Positions 23,763 to 30,775 of a stretch of DNA of 64,000 nucleotides are shown here, in pieces. The first letter of the stretch is position 1. Each line of letters starts with the position of its first letter. The notes beneath the pieces were generated by a model. The model was not told the DNA's origin. It saw nothing but the letters and a program-made list of their open reading frames with translations, and searched no databases. The position numbers were made by a program, and so were the translations under genes. The stretch covers positions 23,129 to 87,128 of the forward strand of contig NZ_JADMJL010000015.1 of assembly GCF_018780585.1 (NCBI RefSeq), written 5' to 3'. This DNA is from Methyloversatilis discipulorum (lineage in GTDB: Bacteria; Pseudomonadota; Gammaproteobacteria; Burkholderiales; Rhodocyclaceae).

Positions 23763-25259
23763 TTGGGTTCGGAGCAGGGGCGCGATCAGATCGCGAAAAT
23801 GGACGCCGATGCGGGAAGGTTGACGGTGAAGCCTTTTGATTCGCCGATGGGTTTGCTACATGGCGTCGATGCCGAGTCGGCTGCACGACTCATTGCCGCC
23901 GCCTCCGACGTTGCGCTGTTGCTCGACGACAAGGGCGTCATCCGCGACCTTGCATTCAACGACGGCGCGCTGCTGCCCGAGGCCGGCGCGCGCTGGCTTG
24001 GGCGCCGGTGGACCGAGGTGGTGACGGTTGAAAGCCGCCCCAAGGTCGAGGCGCTGCTGCAGGACGCAGCCAGCGGCGAAAGCCGCCGTGCGCGGCACGT
24101 CAATCATCCGGTGCAGGGCGGCAGCGATCTGCCGCTGCTGTACTCGACCGTGCGCATCGGACACGACGGCACGGTCGTCGCACTCGGCCGCGACCTGACG
24201 GCGCTGTCCATGCTGCAGCAGCGGCTGGTCGATGCGCAGCAGTCGATCGAACGCGACTATGCCCGCCTGCGCCAGCTCGAGGCGCGCTACCGCCTGCTGT
24301 TCCAGATGACGTCGGAAGCGGTGCTGGTGGTCGATACCGTCAGCCAGCGCATCGTCGAGGCGAATGCCGCCGCCAACCGGATGCTGGGCGAGGACGCGCG
24401 CAGCGTGGTCGGCCGCAATTTCCCGGAAGGGCTGGACGACGCCGGCAATCAGGCGGTGCAGGGACTGTTCGCCGCGGTGCGTGCCAACGGTCGTTCCGAT
24501 GACGTCCGCGTGCGCGGGCCGGGGGGTGGCGACTGGCTGGTGGCCGCCTCGCTGGTCAGACAGGACGCCGCATCGCTTTATCTGGTGCGGCTGTCGCAGA
24601 TCGGTGCCACCGGCACCGAATCGGGCGAGCGGATGTCGGTGGTCGATGCGGTCGAAATGGTGCCGGACGCCTTCGTGCTGACCGGCGAGGACGGCGTCAT
24701 CCTGACCGCCAACCAGGCCTTCGTCGATCTCGCGCAGCTGGCAAGCATCGAACAGGCGCGCACGCAGTCGCTCGAACGCTGGCTTGGCCGTCCGGGCGTT
24801 GATTTCAAGGTGCTGATGGTGAACGTGCGCCAGCACGGTTCGATCCGCCTGTTCTCGACCGTGCTGCGCGGCGAGCACGGCTCGGACGTCGACGTCGAGG
24901 TGTCGGCGGTCGCGGTGGACCGCGGTGAGCGTCCGTGCATCGGTTTCACCGTGCGCGGCGTCAGCCGCCGCATCGAGCCGGAACCGCGGGTCAGCCGCGA
25001 GATGCCGCGTTCGGTCGAGCAGCTGACCGGCCTGGTCGGTCGCGTGTCGCTGAAGGATCTGGTGCGCGAATCGACCGATCTGATCGAGAAGCTGTGCATC
25101 GAGGCGGCACTCGACATGACGCACGACAACCGCGCGTCGGCGGCTGAAATGCTTGGCCTGAGCCGGCAGAGCCTGTACGTGAAACTGCGCCGTTATGGCA
25201 TCGGCGATCTCAACGCCGATCAGGGCGACGACGGCGGGCAGGAGCCGGGCGAGGAGTGA
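23763..25259 (+). CDS. ppsR: Photosynthesis gene repressor PpsR/CrtJ
   Basis: PpsR binds TGT-N12-ACA sites and shuts down bch, crt and puc genes in oxygen. The 498-residue protein has an N-terminal PAS-like domain, a glutamine-containing linker helix (MLQQRLVDAQQSIERDYARL), two further PAS domains (about 175-290 and 295-405), and a Fis-type helix-turn-helix near the end (NRASAAEMLGLSRQSLYVKL). Cys445, just before the DNA-binding helices, matches the redox-sensitive cysteine described in CrtJ; another cysteine is Cys392. Translation starts at TTG 23763, six bases after a strong GGAGGG (23751-23756). The first ATG (23799) lacks any ribosome-binding site. It follows aerR by 21 bases. Confidence 0.94.
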   Translation: MGSEQGRDQIAKMDADAGRLTVKPFDSPMGLLHGVDAESAARLIAAASDVALLLDDKGVIRDLAFNDGALLPEAGARWLGRRWTEVVTVESRPKVEALLQDAASGESRRARHVNHPVQGGSDLPLLYSTVRIGHDGTVVALGRDLTALSMLQQRLVDAQQSIERDYARLRQLEARYRLLFQMTSEAVLVVDTVSQRIVEANAAANRMLGEDARSVVGRNFPEGLDDAGNQAVQGLFAAVRANGRSDDVRVRGPGGGDWLVAASLVRQDAASLYLVRLSQIGATGTESGERMSVVDAVEMVPDAFVLTGEDGVILTANQAFVDLAQLASIEQARTQSLERWLGRPGVDFKVLMVNVRQHGSIRLFSTVLRGEHGSDVDVEVSAVAVDRGERPCIGFTVRGVSRRIEPEPRVSREMPRSVEQLTGLVGRVSLKDLVRESTDLIEKLCIEAALDMTHDNRASAAEMLGLSRQSLYVKLRRYGIGDLNADQGDDGGQEPGEE

Positions 25260-25373
25260 TCCGGAGCGGGTCGGTCGGCCGGGTGGCACCCCGCCGACCG
25301 CGTCCGCACGGCGCTGTCGTGAAGCACGGTCGGCGACCTTGCGCCGGGTGTCAATCAAAATGGACTGAATGAG

Positions 25374-25391
25374 TGTAAGTTTGTCTTGACG
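25374..25391. promoter_or_regulatory. PpsR/CrtJ-type operator at bchG
   Basis: TGT-AAGTTTGTCTTG-ACG matches TGT-N12-ACA except at the final base, the same mismatch as the bchF site. It overlaps the -35 hexamer TTGACG (25386-25391) of the bchG promoter. The same -35 also forms an inverted pair TTGAC...GTCAA (25386-25405). Confidence 0.55.
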
Positions 25392-25414
25392 CTCTTGCGT
25401 GTCAAGCCTACTGT
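25386..25414 (+). promoter_or_regulatory. Candidate promoter of bchG, possibly leaderless
   Basis: TTGACG (25386-25391), a 17-base spacer and TACTGT (25409-25414) form a plausible sigma-70 promoter. The -10 box ends only six bases before the bchG ATG (25421), so transcription would begin at or within a base or two of the start codon. An in-frame TAG at 25415 rules out an earlier start. Confidence 0.5.
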
Positions 25415-25420
25415 TAGCTC

Positions 25421-26302
25421 ATGACACGTCCAGCCCTCTCTGCCGTTGCCGAACTGCTCAAGCCCATCACCTGGTTTCCGCCGATGTGGGCTTTCGGTTG
25501 TGGCGTCGTCGCCTCCGGCCTGCCGGCCGGGGAGCGCTGGCAGGTCGTGCTGCTCGGCGTGCTGTTGGCAGGGCCGCTGGTCTGCGCGACCAGCCAGGCG
25601 GTGAATGACTGGTTCGACCGTCATGTCGATGCGATCAACGAACCGCAGCGTCCGATCCCATCCGGTCGCATGCCGGGTCACTGGGGTCTCTACATCGCAG
25701 TCGCCTGGACGCTGCTGTCGCTGCTGGTGGCGACCGCGCTCGGTCCCTGGGGCTTTGCCGCCGCCGCTGTCGGCCTGCTGCTGGCTTGGGCCTACAGCGC
25801 GCCGCCGCTGCGGCTGAAGGCCAACGGCTGGTGGGGCAACACCGCCTGCGCGCTCTGTTACGAAGGTCTGGCCTGGGTGACCGGTGCGGCGGTGATGGCC
25901 GGCGGTGCGATGCCCGACCTGCGCAGCCTGCTGCTGGCCGGCCTGTACAGCGCCGGCGCGCACGGCATCATGACGCTGAACGACTTCAAGTCGGTCGATG
26001 GCGACCGTCGCATGGGCATCGCCTCGCTGCCGGTGCAACTGGGGGTTGCGCGCGCCGGTCGGGTCGCCTGCTGGGTGATGGCGGTGCCGCAAGTCGTCGT
26101 CGTCGCGCTGCTCGCGCACTGGGGCGCGCCGGCACACGCTGCGCTGGTGGGCATGCTGCTCGGTGCCCAGCTGATGCTGATGTCCCGCCTGCTGGACGAC
26201 CCGCGCGCGCGCGCGCCTTGGTACAACGGCACCGGCATCACGCTCTACGTGCTCGGCATGCTGGTGAGCGCCTTCGCACTGCGCGCGCTCGGAGGCGACT
26301 GA
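25421..26302 (+). CDS. bchG: Bacteriochlorophyll synthase (UbiA-type prenyltransferase)
   Basis: BchG attaches the geranylgeranyl or phytyl chain to bacteriochlorophyllide a in the membrane. The 293-residue protein has about eight membrane helices, the first Asp-rich motif NDWFDRHVD (62-70) and the second motif DFKSVDGDRRMG. The N-terminal LLKPITWFPPMWAFGCGV is diagnostic of chlorophyll synthases. The start is fixed by an in-frame stop at 25415, and no Shine-Dalgarno sequence precedes it. It begins the bchG / PucC-family / bchP / tspO operon. Confidence 0.95.
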   Translation: MTRPALSAVAELLKPITWFPPMWAFGCGVVASGLPAGERWQVVLLGVLLAGPLVCATSQAVNDWFDRHVDAINEPQRPIPSGRMPGHWGLYIAVAWTLLSLLVATALGPWGFAAAAVGLLLAWAYSAPPLRLKANGWWGNTACALCYEGLAWVTGAAVMAGGAMPDLRSLLLAGLYSAGAHGIMTLNDFKSVDGDRRMGIASLPVQLGVARAGRVACWVMAVPQVVVVALLAHWGAPAHAALVGMLLGAQLMLMSRLLDDPRARAPWYNGTGITLYVLGMLVSAFALRALGGD

Positions 26303-26303
26303 C

Positions 26304-27668
26304 ATGAACAACGCCCTCGGCTGGATCGGTATCTTCCGCCTCGGTCTGGTGCAGACCGCGCTCGGCGCCATCGTCGTGCTGACCACGTCGACGCTGAACC
26401 GCGTCATGGTGGTCGAACTGGCCTTGCCGGCCATGCTGCCGGGCGTTCTGGTGGCGCTGCATTACGCGGTGCAGATGCTGCGGCCACGCCTCGGGCACGG
26501 ATCGGATCTGGGCGGGCGGCGCACGCCGTGGATCATCGGCGGCATGGCGGTACTGGCCGCCGGCGGCACGCTGGCCGCAGTCGCCACCGTGCTGATGGCC
26601 GATCACTTCGTCGCCGGTGTCGCCTTGGCGGTGCTTGCCTTCGCACTGATAGGCGTCGGTGTCGGCGCCGCCGGCACCTCGCTGCTGGTGCTGCTCGCCA
26701 AGCGCGTGGACGACGGCCGCCGTGCGGCCGCCGCCACCATCGTCTGGATGATGATGATCCTCGGCTTCGCCGTCACGGCCGGCATCACCGGCAAGCTGCT
26801 CGATCCTTTCTCCGGCGAGCGGTTGTTGCAGGTCGTTGCGGGCACCTCGGTCTGCGCCTTCATGCTGGCGCTCGTCGCCGTGCGCGGCGTCGAGGGCGCC
26901 GGCCCCGCTGCGAACACGGTGTCGACGGGGCTGCCGCACTCTCCTCTTCAGCGCACCCCATTCCGCGCTGCGCTTGCCCAGGTCTGGGGCGAGTCGCATG
27001 CGCGGCTTTTTACACTGTTCGTGTTCGTGTCCATGCTCGCCTACAGCGCGCAGGACCTGATACTCGAACCCTTTGCCGGCACCGTGTTCGGCTATTCGCC
27101 CGGGCAGTCGACCCAGCTGTCGGGCCTGCAGCACGGCGGCGTGTTCGCCGGCATGCTGCTGGTGGCGCTGACCGGTACCGTGTTCGGCGGCCGGCAGATC
27201 GGCTCGCTGCGGCTGTGGATCATCGGCGGCTGCATCGCCTCGGCCTGCGCGCTGTCGGGCCTGACCGCCGCTGGCTTCAGCGGCCAGGGCTGGCCCTTGC
27301 GCGAAACCGTGTTCCTGCTCGGCGTTTCCAATGGCGCGTTCGCGGTGGCCGCAATCGCGTCGATGATGCGCCTGGCCGGCCAGGGCGGCGCTGGCCGCGA
27401 GGGCGTGCGCATGGGTCTGTGGGGCGCGGCGCAGGCGATCGCTTTCGCGCTGGGCGGATTCGCCGGCACCGTCGCGGTCGATCTGACACGTGCCCTGATC
27501 GCCGAACCGGGCGTCGCCTATGCGCTGGTGTTCGCTGGCGAGGCGCTGCTGTTCATCGTATCGGCCTCCATGGCGATGCGGATTTCCGGCCTGCAGCCGG
27601 CGACCGTGGCGGCGCGTGCGCCGGCCGCGCCGTTACCGCTGATGCCGCGCGCGGAAGGAGAGGCCTGA
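26304..27668 (+). CDS. PucC-family (BCD) transporter, bchG-bchP linked
   Basis: This 454-residue protein of about twelve membrane helices belongs to the same BCD family as LhaA. Shared signatures are TTSTLNRVMVVELALP, the early GHGSDLGGRRTPWI and AQDLILEPFAGTVFG. In Rhodobacter the gene between bchG and bchP (orf428, also called bch2) has this identity, and a role in pigment delivery or assembly is assumed. Its ATG comes one base after the bchG stop, and bchP follows within three bases. No pucBA antenna genes are visible here, so it may serve LH1 or an antenna encoded elsewhere. Confidence 0.9.
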   Translation: MNNALGWIGIFRLGLVQTALGAIVVLTTSTLNRVMVVELALPAMLPGVLVALHYAVQMLRPRLGHGSDLGGRRTPWIIGGMAVLAAGGTLAAVATVLMADHFVAGVALAVLAFALIGVGVGAAGTSLLVLLAKRVDDGRRAAAATIVWMMMILGFAVTAGITGKLLDPFSGERLLQVVAGTSVCAFMLALVAVRGVEGAGPAANTVSTGLPHSPLQRTPFRAALAQVWGESHARLFTLFVFVSMLAYSAQDLILEPFAGTVFGYSPGQSTQLSGLQHGGVFAGMLLVALTGTVFGGRQIGSLRLWIIGGCIASACALSGLTAAGFSGQGWPLRETVFLLGVSNGAFAVAAIASMMRLAGQGGAGREGVRMGLWGAAQAIAFALGGFAGTVAVDLTRALIAEPGVAYALVFAGEALLFIVSASMAMRISGLQPATVAARAPAAPLPLMPRAEGEA

Positions 27669-27670
27669 TC

Positions 27671-28840
27671 ATGGAAAGCTACGATGTGGTGGTGGTCGGC
27701 GGCGGGCCTGCCGGGGCCACCGCGGCGACCGATCTGGCGCGACGCGGCTACGCGGTGCTGCTGCTCGATCGCGGCGGGCGAATCAAGCCCTGCGGCGGCG
27801 CGATACCGCCGAAGGCGATCGAGGAGTTCCGCATTCCGGATGAACTGCTGGTCGCCCGTGCCCGCTCGGCACGCATGGTGGCGCCCAGCGGGCGCGCGGT
27901 CGACATGCCGATCGACGGCGGTTTCGTCGGCATGGTCGATCGCGAGCAGTTCGACGAATACCTGCGCGAACGGGCCGGACTCGCCGGCGCGCATCGGCGC
28001 AGCGGGAGCTTTCAGCGGGTGAGCCGCGACGGTGCCGGCTCGGCCGTCGTGCATTACCGCGTCGGCGAGCAGGGCGAGCGCTGCGTGCGCGCCCGCGCCA
28101 TCATCGGCGCCGACGGTGCGCTGTCGGCGGTCGGCCGGCAGTGTGTGCCGGGCGCCGACCAGGTGCCCTGCGTGTTCGCCTACCACGAGATCGTGCGCGC
28201 GCCGCAGACCGGTTTCGACGGCAGCCGCTGCGATGTCTATTACCAGGGCCGGCTGTCGCCCGATTTCTACGGCTGGGTGTTCCCGCACGGCGACACGGTC
28301 AGCGTCGGCGTCGGCTCGGCGCGCAAGGGCTTCTCGATACGCGGCGGCGTCAGCGCCTTGCGCGACAGTGCCGGCCTCGGCACAGCCGGCACCGTTCGCA
28401 GGGAAGGCGCGCCGATTCCGATGCGCCCGCTGCGGCGCTGGGACAATGGCCGCGACGTGGTGCTGGCCGGCGACGCGGCTGGCGTCGTCGCGCCGGCGTC
28501 CGGCGAAGGCATCTACTACGCGCTCAGTGGCGGCCGGCTGGCGGCCGAGGCGGTCGACGCCTATCTGGTCACCGGCGATGCGCGCGCGCTGAGGCTGGCG
28601 CGCAAGCGTTTCATGAAGGCGCACGGCCGGGTGTTCATGGTGCTCGGCATCATGCAGCGCTTCTGGTACGCGAGCGACAAGCGGCGCGAACGCTTCGTCA
28701 GCATCTGCCGCGATCCCGACGTGCAGCAGCTCACCTGGCAGGCCTACATGCACAAGCGGCTGGTCCGTGCGCGGCCGCTGGCGCACATGCGCATCTTCTT
28801 CAAGGACCTTGCGCACCTCTGCGGCATCGTGTCGCCATGA
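27671..28840 (+). CDS. bchP: Geranylgeranyl bacteriochlorophyll reductase
   Basis: BchP uses NADPH and FAD to reduce the geranylgeranyl tail to phytyl. The 389-residue protein opens with the FAD-binding VVGGGPAGATAATDLARRG. GGRIKPCGGAIPPKAIEEF and VLAGDAAGVVAPASGEGIYY are typical of the ChlP/BchP family. The start at 27671 follows the preceding stop by two bases. Its stop codon overlaps the tspO start (ATGA). Confidence 0.95.
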   Translation: MESYDVVVVGGGPAGATAATDLARRGYAVLLLDRGGRIKPCGGAIPPKAIEEFRIPDELLVARARSARMVAPSGRAVDMPIDGGFVGMVDREQFDEYLRERAGLAGAHRRSGSFQRVSRDGAGSAVVHYRVGEQGERCVRARAIIGADGALSAVGRQCVPGADQVPCVFAYHEIVRAPQTGFDGSRCDVYYQGRLSPDFYGWVFPHGDTVSVGVGSARKGFSIRGGVSALRDSAGLGTAGTVRREGAPIPMRPLRRWDNGRDVVLAGDAAGVVAPASGEGIYYALSGGRLAAEAVDAYLVTGDARALRLARKRFMKAHGRVFMVLGIMQRFWYASDKRRERFVSICRDPDVQQLTWQAYMHKRLVRARPLAHMRIFFKDLAHLCGIVSP

Positions 28841-29328
28841 ATGCCCGGACGGCCACGCGCTGGAAGCCGGTGGCCGTCGCTGCACTTGCCGCGCTTGCGG
28901 TGGCCGGCCTGGGCGGTGCCATGACCGATCTGAGCGACTGGTACCGTGCGCTCGCCAAACCCGCCTGGCAGCCGCCGGACTGGGCTTTCGGGCCGGCCTG
29001 GACCCTCATCTTCGGTCTTGCCGCCGCCGCCGGCGTGCTCGGCTGGCGCCATGCGCCGGACGCGCGAGGGCGTCGGCAGATGCTGGCGATGTTCGCCGCA
29101 AACGGCGGCCTGAACGTGCTGTGGAGTGCGCTGTTCTTCCATCTGCGCCGTCCCGACTGGGCGCTGGCCGAAGTCGTGCTGCTTTGGCTGTCGGTGGTGT
29201 TCCTGATGGTCCGCCTGCGACCATGGTCCGCACGTGCGGCCGCGCTGTTGCTGCCGTATGCGGTGTGGGTCGCGTTTGCGGCAGCGCTGAATCTGTCCAT
29301 CGTCCGCCTGAACGCCCCCTTTGGCTGA
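28837..29328 (+). CDS. tspO: TspO/MBR tryptophan-rich sensory protein
   Basis: TspO is a membrane protein with five helices that binds porphyrins and, in Rhodobacter, lowers expression of photosynthesis genes in response to oxygen. The 163-residue product has the signatures KPAWQPPDWAFGPAWTLIF and ANGGLNVLWSALFFHLR. Its ATG overlaps the bchP stop by four bases, so it is made with the last bacteriochlorophyll enzymes. This fits a tetrapyrrole-handling job. A hairpin (29347-29365) follows the stop. Confidence 0.92.
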   Translation: MNARTATRWKPVAVAALAALAVAGLGGAMTDLSDWYRALAKPAWQPPDWAFGPAWTLIFGLAAAAGVLGWRHAPDARGRRQMLAMFAANGGLNVLWSALFFHLRRPDWALAEVVLLWLSVVFLMVRLRPWSARAAALLLPYAVWVAFAAALNLSIVRLNAPFG

Positions 29329-29346
29329 CGCGCCGCACTTTTTGAC

Positions 29347-29365
29347 GCCGGTCACGTGTGCCGGC
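29347..29365 (+). terminator. Hairpin after tspO
   Basis: GCCGG (29347-29351) pairs with CCGGC (29361-29365) around a nine-base loop containing CACGTG. The stem is short and no T tract follows, so termination would be weak at best. Confidence 0.25.
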
Positions 29366-29585
29366 AAGCGACTTGCCGTAGCATGCAGGCGTTAAACTCA
29401 AGCAATTGAAGGCGTTGTCGCGATCGCGCCGTCGGCAGTCCGGTGATCAGCGGGTGTGCGCCCGTTGAATTGCGCTCACCGGGCTTCCCGAACCACGCGG
29501 CAGCGCATGTCCCGGTCCAGGCCGGGCCCGAAATTTGCAGCAGGGCGGCCTCGTACCTCTCCGTCCTGCTTACCAGGCCCATGCC

Positions 29586-30773
29586 GTGAACAAGCTACCG
29601 AACGATCCAGGAGACCTGAGCGCCTTCTCCGATGTGGCCCCGGAGTTGGCCGACATGCTCGTGTCGGTCGCCAGCGACATCGCGCTGGTGATCGATGAAA
29701 AGGGCGTCATCCGCAGCGTCGCGCTGGGCGGCACCGAGCCGGTCAGCGCCGCAGCCGGCGAATGGCTGGGCCGCCAGTGGATAGACACGGTGACGCCGGA
29801 CACCCGCCGCAAGGTCGAGGACCTGCTGAACGAGGCGGCCGAGTCGGGCGTTTCGCGCACCCGCCACATCAATCACCCGTCGCTCGCCGGCAGCGATCTG
29901 CCGGTGGCCTACACCGCGGTGCGCCTCGGCCATGGCGGCCCGCTGCTGGTGGTCGGACGCGACCTGCGCGCCGTCTCGGCGATGCAGCAGCGGCTGGTCG
30001 ACGCCCAGCAATCGATGGAACGCGACTACTGGCGCATGCGGCAGGCGGAAACCCGCTACCGCCTGCTGTTCCAGATCGCCACCGATGCGGTACTGGTGGT
30101 GGACGCCGACACGCTGCGCATCGTCGACGCGAACCGTGCCGCCGGCCGTCTGTTCGGCGGTACGGTGCAGGACATGCCCGGCCGCCAGGCCGGCTACGCG
30201 CTGGCGCCGTCCTCGCTGCCCGTACTGGAAGAGCTGCTGGGCACGGTGCGGGTGTCCGAGCGCCCGGGCGACGCGATGCTCGACCTGGCGTCGGGCGGGC
30301 GCATCCACGCGTGGGTATCCTTGTTCCGCGACGAAGGCAGCACGCTGCTGTTGATGCGCGCCTGGCCCGAAGGCGGGCAGATGCCGCCAGCGGTCGACGA
30401 TGCGATGCTGCCGGAACTGGTGCGTCTGACACCCGATGCGGTCGCCTTCACCGACGAACAGGGGGTGTTGCTGAGCGCCAATCCGGCTTTCGTCGAGCTG
30501 GTGCAGGGCGTCGACATGGCGTCGCTGCGTGGCCGCTCGATGGCGGAATGGCTGTCCGGCGAGAGCGACGGACTGGGTGCCCTGATCGCAGCGGTACGGC
30601 AGAGCGGCACGCTGCGTCTGGCGACGCGTCTGCGCAACGAGCGCGGGCACGACGTCGATGTTGAACTGTCGGCTGTGCTGATCCATAACGGAGACTCGAA
30701 CACCATCGGTCTCATCATCCGCGCAGTGCAGCCGCGCGGTCCCGGCGTGGGGGTCAGGGGTCGCATGCACTGA
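29586..30773 (+). CDS. PpsR-like PAS protein without DNA-binding domain
   Basis: This 395-residue protein aligns along its length with the PpsR at 23763. It has the same N-terminal domain (SDIALVIDEKGVIRSVAL), the glutamine-containing helix (MQQRLVDAQQSMERDYWRM) and two further PAS domains (FQIATDAVLVVDADTLRIVD; PDAVAFTDEQGVLLSANP). It stops right after the third PAS domain, where PpsR continues for about 85 residues into the linker and helix-turn-helix. No remnant of that part remains, since the phytochrome gene starts two bases later. It contains no cysteine. The GTG at 29586 is used; a TTG at 29535 would add 17 residues, and neither has a clear ribosome-binding site. It may act as a partner or decoy of PpsR, or as the receiver for the phytochrome. 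Confidence 0.85.
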   Translation: MNKLPNDPGDLSAFSDVAPELADMLVSVASDIALVIDEKGVIRSVALGGTEPVSAAAGEWLGRQWIDTVTPDTRRKVEDLLNEAAESGVSRTRHINHPSLAGSDLPVAYTAVRLGHGGPLLVVGRDLRAVSAMQQRLVDAQQSMERDYWRMRQAETRYRLLFQIATDAVLVVDADTLRIVDANRAAGRLFGGTVQDMPGRQAGYALAPSSLPVLEELLGTVRVSERPGDAMLDLASGGRIHAWVSLFRDEGSTLLLMRAWPEGGQMPPAVDDAMLPELVRLTPDAVAFTDEQGVLLSANPAFVELVQGVDMASLRGRSMAEWLSGESDGLGALIAAVRQSGTLRLATRLRNERGHDVDVELSAVLIHNGDSNTIGLIIRAVQPRGPGVGVRGRMH

Positions 30774-30775
30774 GC

